Shown piece after piece: positions 1-11,969 of a stretch of 64,000 nt of DNA. This DNA is from an uncultured Alphaproteobacteria bacterium (GTDB lineage Bacteria > Pseudomonadota > Alphaproteobacteria > HIMB59 > GCA-002718135): NCBI GenBank assembly GCA_902574475.1, contig CACGNZ010000004.1, positions 1 to 64,000 of the forward strand, read 5' to 3'. The translations under genes and the position numbers were made by a program. Every line of letters begins with the position of its first letter. Positions within the stretch are counted from its first letter, which is position 1. A model generated the notes under the pieces. That model had not been told where the DNA came from. It saw only the letters and a list, made by a program, of their open reading frames with translations, and ran no database searches.

Positions 1-1
1 A

Positions 2-271
2 TCCCCAGTTATAAAATTTAAATTATTTAATAATATTTTAAATCTAAATACTATCAATAATGAAAGTAGTACGGCTTCTGAGGATATAAAAATTAGCTAT
101 GATGGAGATGAAATTGAAATTGGTTTTAACTCTAAATATATTATGGATATAGTTAATAATCTTGAGGATGATGAAATTTCAATAAAATTAAAAGACAACA
201 CTTCTCCAATTATTGCCCTTGAAAATTCAAATACTGAACTAGTATATGTTTTAATGCCAATGAGAGTCTAA
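2..271 (+). CDS. dnaN: DNA polymerase III beta sliding clamp, C-terminal part
   Basis: Only the last 89 codons are present; the gene begins before the window. The readable frame ends in the tail LVYVLMPMRV, the hallmark C-terminus of the bacterial beta clamp that packs beside the hydrophobic pocket used by clamp-binding partners, and includes the segment GFNSKYIMDIV typical of its third domain. The clamp is a ring-shaped dimer that tethers the replicase to DNA. recF follows after 3 bases and gyrB after that, the conserved dnaN-recF-gyrB order. The identity rests on the tail motif and this context. Confidence 0.93.
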   Translation, partial: SPVIKFKLFNNILNLNTINNESSTASEDIKISYDGDEIEIGFNSKYIMDIVNNLEDDEISIKLKDNTSPIIALENSNTELVYVLMPMRV

Positions 272-274
272 AAT

Positions 275-3819
<3,545 letters not shown>

Positions 3820-3824
3820 ACTTA

Positions 3825-5054
3825 ATGAATACTATTGTACTTGGCAATCTTATCAAAATTAGATGGATTGCTATTTTTGGTCAAATTCTAGCAGTTTTCT
3901 TTGTTACATATATAATTAAAATCCAAATTCCTTTTTTTGAAACTTTAATAATAATTATGCTTTCAGTGGGTGTTAATTTTTATTCTTATTTTCAAGAAAG
4001 AAAAAATAAGTCTATTAGTAACATTAAAGCTTTTTCTTTTTTGCTTTTTGATACATTACAATTAGGCTTCTTACTTTTCTTAACAGGTGGAATTATTAAT
4101 CCTTTTTCTATTTTAATTTTAGCACCAGTTATTACTTCCGCTTCATATTTACCAGCATTAATGACAGTAATATTATCTTCAATATCTATTGTTATCATTA
4201 TATTATTAAATTTTTATTTTATACCTCTTGAGTTTGGCACTGACTTTTATTTACCAGAAATTTATAGTTTTGGTTTAGTGGCATCACTTGTAATAACTGT
4301 AATTTTTATTGCAATTTATGCATATTTATTTGCAAGTTCATCTAGAAAAATATCTAATGCTTTATCTATATCCAAACTTCAAATTCTTAATCAAAAAAAA
4401 ATAACAGATATAGGTTCCCTTAGTGCTGCTGCAGCACATGAATTGGGTACTCCACTGAATACCATATTTTTGGTTTTAAACGATTTATTGAAGGAAAAAA
4501 AATTAATTGAAGATAAAAATATTGTCAAAGACATAATGTTATTAAAATCTCAAGCTGAAAGATGCAAAGAAATTTTGCAAAGTTTTACAAAAAATCCTTT
4601 AAAATTAAAAGATAAATTTTTAGAGAAAGTTAAGATTACTGATTTAATCAAAATAAATTTTGATAAATTCAATACTAATAAAAAATTAAATATTAAAAAA
4701 ATTTTAGTCAATGATGAGCCTGAAATTATTTTTAAGGATGAAATAATGTATGCATTAGGAAATATAATTCAAAATGCAATATTTTATTCTAAAGAAATGG
4801 TTACTGTAGAAATAAATTATAGTAAAAAAAATTTAAATATATTAGTAAGAGATGATGGATCTGGATTTCCAAAAGATATAATTGATAAATTAGGAGAACC
4901 TTATATTTCTAAAAATAATCAAGGTATGGGATTGGGAATATTTATTGCCAAAAATTTAATAGAAAATATGGGTGGTAATCTAAGATTTTATAATTCCTAT
5001 GAAGAAAATGCTATTGTTGAAATTATATTTGATAACTCTATCTTAAATATATGA
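3825..5054 (+). CDS. regB: Redox-sensing histidine kinase of the RegB/PrrB/ActS family
   Basis: This is a membrane sensor kinase that reports redox state to RegA. Seen: six predicted membrane segments in the first 172 residues, the ubiquinone-binding signature GGIINPF at 88-94, the H-box AAAAHELGTPLNTI with phospho-accepting His205, and ATP-binding motifs DDGSGF and GMGLG. Cys247 sits in QAERCKEIL, the position of the redox-active cysteine of Rhodobacter RegB. Its stop overlaps the response-regulator start (ATGA). The partner senC (sco1) often found near regA is absent here. Family is secure; the redox role follows from conserved motifs. Confidence 0.9.
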   Translation: MNTIVLGNLIKIRWIAIFGQILAVFFVTYIIKIQIPFFETLIIIMLSVGVNFYSYFQERKNKSISNIKAFSFLLFDTLQLGFLLFLTGGIINPFSILILAPVITSASYLPALMTVILSSISIVIIILLNFYFIPLEFGTDFYLPEIYSFGLVASLVITVIFIAIYAYLFASSSRKISNALSISKLQILNQKKITDIGSLSAAAAHELGTPLNTIFLVLNDLLKEKKLIEDKNIVKDIMLLKSQAERCKEILQSFTKNPLKLKDKFLEKVKITDLIKINFDKFNTNKKLNIKKILVNDEPEIIFKDEIMYALGNIIQNAIFYSKEMVTVEINYSKKNLNILVRDDGSGFPKDIIDKLGEPYISKNNQGMGLGIFIAKNLIENMGGNLRFYNSYEENAIVEIIFDNSILNI

Positions 5055-5578
5055 ATAAAAAGTTGTTAATTGTAGACGATGATCTTCCTTTTAGGGAAAG
5101 GCTGACAAGATCTATGGAGAAAAAGGGTTTTCATGTGGCTTCATCTCCAGGATTTAAAGATTCTTTAACTAAAGTATCTGAAATTAGCTTTGACTATGCA
5201 GTAGTAGATATGCGATTAGAAGATGGTTCTGGTTTAGAATTAATTAAAGAACTTCAAAAAATAAGCCCTCAAACTAAATCATTATTATTGACTGGTTATG
5301 GCAACATAGCTACTGCGGTTGCAGCAATCAAATCTGGAGCAATTGATTATCTTCCAAAACCAGCAGAGATAGATCAAATTTATGATGCCTTAACTAATTC
5401 CAAAGAAATTTTACCACCACCACCAGAAAATCCAATGACTGCTGATCGAATTAGGTGGGAACATATACAAAGAGTGTTTATACAGTGTAATAGAAATGTA
5501 TCAGAAACTGCACGTAGACTTAGAATGCATAGAAGAACATTACAAAGAATACTGAATAAACATGCTCCAAAAGAATAA
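5051..5578 (+). CDS. regA: Response regulator of the RegA/PrrA/ActR family
   Basis: RegA-type regulators control redox-dependent genes such as those for respiration and carbon or nitrogen fixation. Seen: a receiver domain with the acidic pair D10-D11, phospho-acceptor D53 in VVDMRLEDGSGLEL and the lysine of YLPKP; a short proline linker (PPPPENP); and a Fis-type helix-turn-helix at the C-terminus (NVSETARRLRMHRRTLQRIL), the strongly conserved RegA DNA-binding helix. Length of 175 residues fits the family (about 180). It is coupled to regB by a 4-base overlap. The following glycosyltransferase starts inside its last codons. Confidence 0.93.
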   Translation: MNKKLLIVDDDLPFRERLTRSMEKKGFHVASSPGFKDSLTKVSEISFDYAVVDMRLEDGSGLELIKELQKISPQTKSLLLTGYGNIATAVAAIKSGAIDYLPKPAEIDQIYDALTNSKEILPPPPENPMTADRIRWEHIQRVFIQCNRNVSETARRLRMHRRTLQRILNKHAPKE

Positions 5579-6593
5579 TATAAACTTATCAATTGTAATA
5601 CCTGTTTTTAACGAAAAAAAATACTTATACAAACTTTTTGATGAAATTAAATTTCATTTTGATAACTCTGAAAATGAAGTAATTTTCATTGATGATGGAT
5701 CCAATGATGGATCAACTACAATACTAAAAAAAATTAAAGAAAAAAAAAATTATAAATTTGCACTTAAAGTAATAAAACTAGATATCAATTCTGGCAAAGG
5801 AAGAGCTATTCAAACTGGAATAAAAAATTCTGAAGGTGAATATGTTTTATTGCAAGATGCAGATCTAGAATTAGATACCAAAGATGCAAAAGAAATGTAT
5901 GATATGATAAAAAATAATTCTGATATAAAATGTATATTTGGTAGTAGATATCTTTCTGGTAAATTAAAAAAAAATAATTATTTTTTTAATAGTTTAATCG
6001 GTAAAATAAATTCTTTAATTTTTAATATTTTTTTTGCTCAATCATTGAGTGATGTTCATTGTGGTTTAAAAATTCTTCATAGAGATGTTATTGAAAAGAT
6101 TAAACTTAGTGTTAATGATTTTGGTATAGAAATTGATTTGGCATCTCAAATTGTTAGGAATAATTTTCATATTTTTGAATTTGGAGTTTCATACTTTTTT
6201 AGATCCAAAGCAGAAGGAAAAAAAATTACATGGATTGATGGTTTAAAATCATTTTATTATCTCATAAAATCAAGATTTTTTGATAATTCTGTATCTACAA
6301 ATTTATCAATTTTATATTCATCTACTTATATGGCTTTTGTAGGTTCACATTTTGGTATGGGCCTTGGAAATACATTGTTTATAATCTTCTTTTTTATATT
6401 TGGTTCAGTAATTGGAATTCATTTTAAAATTTTAACCTCTAGTATAATATTCCTTTTTATATTTGCTGGTTCATTATTCGGTAAGGGTAATGGAACAACT
6501 ATAGCAGTTATAATTTTTTTTATAGTCGGTATATTATTATCAAGGAATATAAAAAAATATTTTTTAAATACAAAGTTTAATCAATTTTTTTAA
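5562..6593 (+). CDS. Family 2 glycosyltransferase with C-terminal membrane segments
   Basis: Probably transfers a sugar to a polyprenyl phosphate at the inner membrane, as DPM1/ALG5-type enzymes do. Seen: an N-terminal GT-A domain with SIVIPVFNE, DDGSNDGS and QDADLE (the DxD-like metal site), then about 100 C-terminal residues with three hydrophobic stretches (roughly 263-337). The only early ATG overlaps regA by 17 bases, so translational coupling is likely. It converges on the O-antigen ligase-like gene with a 17-base tail overlap. The donor and acceptor are not readable; involvement in LPS or another surface glycan is inferred from neighbours. Confidence 0.78.
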   Translation: MLQKNNINLSIVIPVFNEKKYLYKLFDEIKFHFDNSENEVIFIDDGSNDGSTTILKKIKEKKNYKFALKVIKLDINSGKGRAIQTGIKNSEGEYVLLQDADLELDTKDAKEMYDMIKNNSDIKCIFGSRYLSGKLKKNNYFFNSLIGKINSLIFNIFFAQSLSDVHCGLKILHRDVIEKIKLSVNDFGIEIDLASQIVRNNFHIFEFGVSYFFRSKAEGKKITWIDGLKSFYYLIKSRFFDNSVSTNLSILYSSTYMAFVGSHFGMGLGNTLFIIFFFIFGSVIGIHFKILTSSIIFLFIFAGSLFGKGNGTTIAVIIFFIVGILLSRNIKKYFLNTKFNQFF

Positions 6594-7899
6594 ATCTACT
6601 AAGTCTCATTGACAATCCAATTATAAAAAAAGTTATAACTCCATACCAATTTTTAATTAAACTTCCCGTAGACATGATAGGCCAGAACATAATTAATATT
6701 ATGACTAACGAAATTATCTTATATTTTTTTTCACCCTCATTATTAATTATAAAACTTATTAAAAAAAATAAATATAAGATAAATGAAAAGAAAACAAATA
6801 AGCCACCTTCTGATAACCATTGAATATAAATATTATGAGGATGAGATGCACAATCATAATTAATCATTAATTTGTTATAAAACTCATCAGTATCACACAA
6901 ATATTTAAAGTTATTAATTCCGATACCAGTTATTGGATTTTCAATAAACATTTTATAAGCTAATGAATAAATTTCACCATAAGCAGAAGTATCAAAGTTT
7001 TTAATTACTTCAGTAAAACTTGGTTGTACTTCAATTATTTTTGAACAAACTTCTTCAGTTTCGTTATTACATTTATAAAATTTTTCTATTTTTAGACCCT
7101 GATGATATTGAGTGGACTCAACTATTTTAAAATCATTATAAAAAGGGTGTAACTTTGTAATTATAAATAATGATATTAGACCTAAAAAAATAGATAAGAA
7201 AATAGATTTTCTATATTCACTTAAAAAAACAAATAACATAAATAATCCTAAGGCATACGTAGCGAATGCCATTCTCTCACCAGAAACGTAACTTACTACA
7301 AATATTAATGATAAATAAATAGAATGAATAAAAAGATTTTTTTGAAATTTATTATTTAGTATAAGAAATGCATAACCAAACAATCCAAATTTTGATATAT
7401 ACGATCCAGGTATCAGCTCATCTCTAAAAGGGCCTGTTAACCTTCCATACCAATTTGATTTAAAACCCAACAAATCATTACCAAAACCATTTTCTGAGCT
7501 ATAATTAAAAAATTGGTAAAGTGTATCCAGACAAACAAATATAACAAGTGCCAAAATTAATAATAATAAACGTTTTAAGATCTTATCATTTTTAAAAAAA
7601 ATTAAATATACAGAAAAAGGAATTAATAAAAACCTTATAAAGATTAAAGAATCTTGAAATGAATTAAATTTATTATATGAGAAAAAACTTACAAATAAAA
7701 GACTTACCCAAAAAATAATTGATATTTTAAAAAAATTTATTTTTATCACTTCTTGATATTTATTTAAAAATATAAAATAAAAAATACTAAATATGACACT
7801 AGTGGTAATCACAATATCAGGAATAGCAGGGCCAGTTATTAGAAATAATGGAATTAAAAAAATTAAATAAGAAAAAATTTTTTCAGCTTTATTTATCAT
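6577..7899 (-). CDS. O-antigen ligase/polymerase-like membrane protein
   Basis: A 440-residue integral membrane protein with about a dozen hydrophobic segments and one large periplasmic loop between them (roughly residues 240-350) that ends in SHPHNIYIQWLSEGG, the conserved Wzy_C/WaaL histidine motif. WaaL joins O-antigen to lipid A-core, and Wzy polymerises O-units; the sequence alone does not separate them. It starts within the last 11 bases of the upstream ABC ATPase gene, so the two are co-transcribed. Its 3' end overlaps the glycosyltransferase on the other strand. Confidence 0.75.
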   Translation of the reverse strand: MINKAEKIFSYLIFLIPLFLITGPAIPDIVITTSVIFSIFYFIFLNKYQEVIKINFFKISIIFWVSLLFVSFFSYNKFNSFQDSLIFIRFLLIPFSVYLIFFKNDKILKRLLLLILALVIFVCLDTLYQFFNYSSENGFGNDLLGFKSNWYGRLTGPFRDELIPGSYISKFGLFGYAFLILNNKFQKNLFIHSIYLSLIFVVSYVSGERMAFATYALGLFMLFVFLSEYRKSIFLSIFLGLISLFIITKLHPFYNDFKIVESTQYHQGLKIEKFYKCNNETEEVCSKIIEVQPSFTEVIKNFDTSAYGEIYSLAYKMFIENPITGIGINNFKYLCDTDEFYNKLMINYDCASHPHNIYIQWLSEGGLFVFFSFILYLFFLISFIINNEGEKKYKIISLVIILIMFWPIMSTGSLIKNWYGVITFFIIGLSMRLSRFKKID

Positions 7900-8818
7900 T
7901 ATTTACTACTTTTCTAAACACATCTTCTAAATCTCCCTCAAATGTATTTATTTCCTTAAAATTAATTTGATTTTTATTTAGTATATCAATTATATTTTTT
8001 ATGTTTGTATAATTTTTATCATAACTTAACTTCAAAATATTATTTTTTAAGTATGGATCAAATTTTTTTAATTCATTAGGAATTACTGCATTGTTTTCTA
8101 AAACAAATGAAACTGATTTAGTTGATATAATATTTAAAAGCTCATTTTTTGATCCTTCAACTATTTTTTTCCCATAATTAATTATAGAAATATTATTACA
8201 AAGATTTTCAGCTTCTTCCAAATAATGTGTCGTTAAACAGATAGTTTTTCCTTCTTTATTAATTTTTTTAATATAGTTCCATACAGAGGACCTGATCTCA
8301 ATATCCACACCTGCCGTAGGTTCATCTAATATAATTATTTCTGGATCATGAACTAATGCCTTACCAATAAGTAATCTTCTTCTCATTCCTCCAGATAATG
8401 TTCTCGCGTATGCATTCCTTTGGTCTGTCAATCTAAGATTATGAAGTATTTCGTCAGTTTTCCTTTTCCTTTTGGGAACACCATATAAACCTGCTTGAAG
8501 TTCAAGTAACTCAGCTGGTGAAAAGAAAGGATCTATATTCAGCTCCTGTGGAACTATACCAATCTTGAATTTACTTGATTTAATATTTGTATCTATATTT
8601 ATTCCACAAATATTTACCTCTCCTGAATTTTTTTTAACTAAACCTGCTAAAATATTTATAAAAGTGGATTTTCCAGCGCCATTAGGCCCTAATAGACCAT
8701 GAATAGTACCTTGTTCTATATTTATATTGAAATCAATTAAAGCATTAACCTCTATTGAATTTTTATAAAAAGTTTTATTTACATTTTTAGCTTCAATTGA
8801 ATATTTATAATCTGACAT
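7889..8818 (-). CDS. ABC-2 type transporter ATP-binding protein without an adjacent permease
   Basis: A single nucleotide-binding domain of 309 residues. Seen: Walker A GPNGAGKS (44-51), signature LSGGMRRRL, Walker B IIILDEPTAGVD and the H-loop LTTHYLEE, followed by a C-terminal extension of about 90 residues seen in the YadG/NatA/CcmA branch of drug, sodium or polysaccharide exporters. Such proteins pair with a separate ABC-2 permease, which is not encoded next to it; it may lie outside the window. The gene is divergent from polA with only 31 bases between the starts, so both promoters lie in or near 8819-8849. Substrate unknown. Confidence 0.85.
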   Translation of the reverse strand: MSDYKYSIEAKNVNKTFYKNSIEVNALIDFNINIEQGTIHGLLGPNGAGKSTFINILAGLVKKNSGEVNICGINIDTNIKSSKFKIGIVPQELNIDPFFSPAELLELQAGLYGVPKRKRKTDEILHNLRLTDQRNAYARTLSGGMRRRLLIGKALVHDPEIIILDEPTAGVDIEIRSSVWNYIKKINKEGKTICLTTHYLEEAENLCNNISIINYGKKIVEGSKNELLNIISTKSVSFVLENNAVIPNELKKFDPYLKNNILKLSYDKNYTNIKNIIDILNKNQINFKEINTFEGDLEDVFRKVVNNDK

Positions 8819-8849
8819 TTATTTAAAATCTTATATATTTAAAATTATA

Positions 8850-11591
8850 ATGAATAAAAAGAGTAGATTGATATTAGTTGACGGCTCAGCTTATATTTTT
8901 AGAGCCTATTACGGACTTCCACCTATGAATCGTGCAGATGGCACTCCTATTAATGCGGTTTTTGGTTTTACCAATATGCTTGTTAAATTGATTGAAGATT
9001 ACAGTAACGATAGAATGATAGTTATATTTGATGCTGCAAGAGAAAACTTTAGAAATGAAATTTATGCAAAATATAAAGCTAATAGAGGAGAAGCTCCTCA
9101 GGACTTAATTCCTCAATTTCCATTAATCCGAGAATGTGTTCAGAGTTTTAATATACCGCAGTTAGAAATTGAGGGATTTGAAGCTGATGATTTAATAGCT
9201 ACTTATGTTACCCTAGCTGAAAAAGATAAAATTGAAACTATCATAGTTTCCTCAGATAAAGATTTAATGCAGCTTGTTAGTAAAAATGTGACAATGCTTG
9301 ATCCTATGAAAAATAAAAAAATAGAAATTAAAGATGTTGAAGAAAAATTTGGAGTGAAACCAGATAAAGTTATTTTTATTCAAGCTTTAACAGGAGACAA
9401 AGTAGATAACATTCCAGGTGCACCAGGTATTGGTCCTAAAACAGCATCTCAATTAATAAATGAATTTAATGATATTGATGGATTAATGAAAAATCTAAGT
9501 AAAATTAAACAAGAAAAAAGAAGAAATATTTTAGCAGAAGCAGAAAATGATATTAGATTAAGTTTAGAACTTGTAACATTAAAAAATGATGTAAAAATAC
9601 CAGAGAGTATTAACAAAATAAGAACGTATAATGAATTAAAAACTGAAAATAATAATATTTTTGGGTTCCTTAAAGAGCAGGGCTTTAGATCAACATCTGA
9701 AAGATTAAAATCCAATTCTTTTATATCTAGTTATAATGCTAATGTTATACAAAAAAAAGAAATAGAACCAAAGTACCAATTAATTAATTCAAAGAAAAAT
9801 TTTGAAAAGATTTTAACTGAAATTGAAAAAAAAGGTATATGCGCTATTGATACTGAAACTAACTCACTCAATATAGAAAAAGCTAAATTAGTTGGCATAT
9901 CAATATGTTATAGTGAAAACATATCTTACTATATTCCTATAAACCACACTACTTCAGATGGGTCAAAAAAAATCGATAATCAGTTAGAGGAAAATTATGT
10001 AATTAAACATATTAATCAAATTTGTAAAAATGAATCAATCTTAAAAATTGGTCAAAACATAAAATATGATATTAGAATTTTAAATAAGTATGGGGTAACG
10101 TTTAATTCAATTGCAGACACAATGTTAATTTCCTACTCAATTGATAATGGGATTTATAAGCACAATTTAGATGATCTTTCATTTAATCATTTAAATCATA
10201 CAACAATTAAATATAAAGAAGTTGTTGGTTCAGGAAAAAATGAAATTACTTTTGATAAAGTAACTATTGATAAAGCAATTAATTATGCTGCCGAAGATTC
10301 TCTATTAACATTCAGGCTTTTTCAAAATCTTTATCCTCGTTTAATAAAAGAAAAAGCTAATTTTATTTATCAAAACATAGACTTACCTCTTGTAGAAGTA
10401 TTATCTTCAATTGAAGCAAATGGCATAGAGGTAAATAAAAAGTTTTTAACAAGTCTAAGCAATGAATTTGAAAATGAAAGTAAAAAACTTCAAAAGAATA
10501 TTTATAAACTTTCAAAAGAAGAGTTCAATATTGGTTCACCTAAACAATTAGGAGAAATATTATTTGTTAATCTTAAAATACCTGGAGGTAAAAAAACAAA
10601 ATCAGGCACATATTCTACTGATTCTTCAACTTTAACTAATTTAGCCTCAGATGGATTTGAAATAGCACAACTCGTTCTTGATTGGAGGGAATTAACAAAA
10701 CTTAAATCAACTTATACAGATGCTTTGTTTAGATTAACAGATGGTAAAAGTAGAGTTCATACATCATTTGGTTTAGCTAATACTTTAACAGGTCGATTAA
10801 GCTCTACAGATCCAAATCTTCAAAATATACCAATTAGAACTGAAAATGGAAAAAAAATAAGAACAGCTTTTGTAAGTGGAAAGGGGAAAAAATTAGTCAG
10901 TTTTGATTATTCTCAAATAGAGCTTAGATTAGCTGCAGAAATTTCTAGTGATAAAAATTTTATTAAAGCTTTTAAAAACAATGAAGATATTCATGCATCA
11001 ACTGCTAAGGAAATATTTAATTTAAATGATAGTCAAATAAACAATGATTATAGAAGAAAAGCAAAAGCAATTAATTTTGGTATTCTATATGGAATTAGTC
11101 CATATGGTTTAGCTAAACAACTTGATATTTCCAATACAGAAGCAAAAGATTATATAAATGAGTATTTTATTAAATATCCAAAAATTAAAAAATATATGGA
11201 TCATCAAATTGATTTCGCAAAAACACATCAATACGTTGAAACAATTTTTAAAAGAAAAATTAATATTAGGGGAATTGCTGATAAGAATTTTGCTGTTAGA
11301 GGTTTTGCAGAAAGACAAGCCATTAATGCACCAATTCAAGGTAGTGCAGCAGATATTATTAAGTTAGCAATGATTGAAATTCATAAGGAAATAAAACTTA
11401 AAAATATTGAGGCTGAAATGCTTTTACAAGTGCATGATGAACTAATTTTTGAAGTCGAAAGTAAAAAATATGACAATTTAGTAAGTAATGTTAAAACGAT
11501 TATGGAGTCAGTACATTTAAAATATAAAGATTTTTCAGTTCCGCTCACTGTAGATTTCGGTGCTGGTGATCATTGGGGACAGGCACATTAG
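8850..11591 (+). CDS. polA: DNA polymerase I
   Basis: PolA fills gaps and removes RNA primers. All three domains are intact in 913 residues: the N-terminal 5'-3' nuclease (LVDGSAYIFRAYYG, EADDLIATY, GDKVDNIPG); the 3'-5' proofreading domain, whose D334 and E336 in DTETNSL keep the metal-binding pair that some bacteria have lost; and the polymerase domain with motif A DYSQIELR (D686), motif B RRKAKAINFGILYG and motif C QVHDELIF (D863). Start is ATG 31 bases from the divergent ABC gene. A 42-codon ORF follows after 10 bases. Confidence 0.97.
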   Translation: MNKKSRLILVDGSAYIFRAYYGLPPMNRADGTPINAVFGFTNMLVKLIEDYSNDRMIVIFDAARENFRNEIYAKYKANRGEAPQDLIPQFPLIRECVQSFNIPQLEIEGFEADDLIATYVTLAEKDKIETIIVSSDKDLMQLVSKNVTMLDPMKNKKIEIKDVEEKFGVKPDKVIFIQALTGDKVDNIPGAPGIGPKTASQLINEFNDIDGLMKNLSKIKQEKRRNILAEAENDIRLSLELVTLKNDVKIPESINKIRTYNELKTENNNIFGFLKEQGFRSTSERLKSNSFISSYNANVIQKKEIEPKYQLINSKKNFEKILTEIEKKGICAIDTETNSLNIEKAKLVGISICYSENISYYIPINHTTSDGSKKIDNQLEENYVIKHINQICKNESILKIGQNIKYDIRILNKYGVTFNSIADTMLISYSIDNGIYKHNLDDLSFNHLNHTTIKYKEVVGSGKNEITFDKVTIDKAINYAAEDSLLTFRLFQNLYPRLIKEKANFIYQNIDLPLVEVLSSIEANGIEVNKKFLTSLSNEFENESKKLQKNIYKLSKEEFNIGSPKQLGEILFVNLKIPGGKKTKSGTYSTDSSTLTNLASDGFEIAQLVLDWRELTKLKSTYTDALFRLTDGKSRVHTSFGLANTLTGRLSSTDPNLQNIPIRTENGKKIRTAFVSGKGKKLVSFDYSQIELRLAAEISSDKNFIKAFKNNEDIHASTAKEIFNLNDSQINNDYRRKAKAINFGILYGISPYGLAKQLDISNTEAKDYINEYFIKYPKIKKYMDHQIDFAKTHQYVETIFKRKINIRGIADKNFAVRGFAERQAINAPIQGSAADIIKLAMIEIHKEIKLKNIEAEMLLQVHDELIFEVESKKYDNLVSNVKTIMESVHLKYKDFSVPLTVDFGAGDHWGQAH

Positions 11592-11601
11592 ACCACAGTT
11601 T

Positions 11602-11730
11602 ATGGAAATTAAAAAAAAAATTAAGAAAAGAAATCCCTTTGCGCAAGATTTAAAACTGCCTAAGTATAAACAGAGAATTGTTAGAAATAAAAAAGCTTAC
11701 ACAAGAAAAGGAAAAAAAAAGGTTGTTTAG
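11602..11730 (+). CDS. Small basic protein resembling the core of ribosome-rescue factor ArfA
   Basis: This short ORF lies between polA and the glutaredoxin gene. It starts with ATG 10 bases after polA and encodes 42 residues, 18 of them Lys or Arg. The readable core NPFAQDLKLPKYKQRIVRNK, followed by KAYTRKGKKK, lines up with the E. coli ArfA segment [24 protein letters not shown]. ArfA enters the empty mRNA channel of stalled ribosomes and recruits RF2. The N- and C-terminal extensions of E. coli ArfA are missing. The homology is my reading from memory; an unrelated basic peptide remains possible. It is convergent with the glutaredoxin gene with a 4-base overlap. Confidence 0.6.
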   Translation: MEIKKKIKKRNPFAQDLKLPKYKQRIVRNKKAYTRKGKKKVV

Positions 11731-11969
11731 AATTCTTCATCAAAGGTATTCATTTCAAACCATTTTTCAAGCTCATGATACCCTCCAATTTTTTCACCAT
11801 TTAAAATTATTTGAGGAAAAGTTTTAGCGTTTGGAAACTTTTCAAAAAAATCTTCTCTCGTATAATCTGTATCAAGCATATAAATCTTTGGATTATATCT
11901 AGCTAACCGTAATTTAGCTCTATCACAGTATCCACAATTAGTTTTAGAATATATCTCTGCTTCCATCAA
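11727..11969 (-). CDS. grxC: Glutaredoxin (GrxC type)
   Basis: A small thiol-disulfide oxidoreductase of 80 residues with the dithiol active site C12-G-Y-C15, the cis-proline segment TFPQI and the glutathione-binding GG before the last helix. It is reduced by glutathione. The gene overlaps nrdB by 4 bases at the end of nrdA-nrdB, so the natural inference is that it re-reduces the C-terminal cysteines of NrdA after each catalytic cycle. The active site is CGYC rather than the commoner CPYC; both are dithiol. The chosen start gives MMEAEIYSK; the second Met could equally be used. Confidence 0.92.
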   Translation of the reverse strand: MMEAEIYSKTNCGYCDRAKLRLARYNPKIYMLDTDYTREDFFEKFPNAKTFPQIILNGEKIGGYHELEKWFEMNTFDEEF

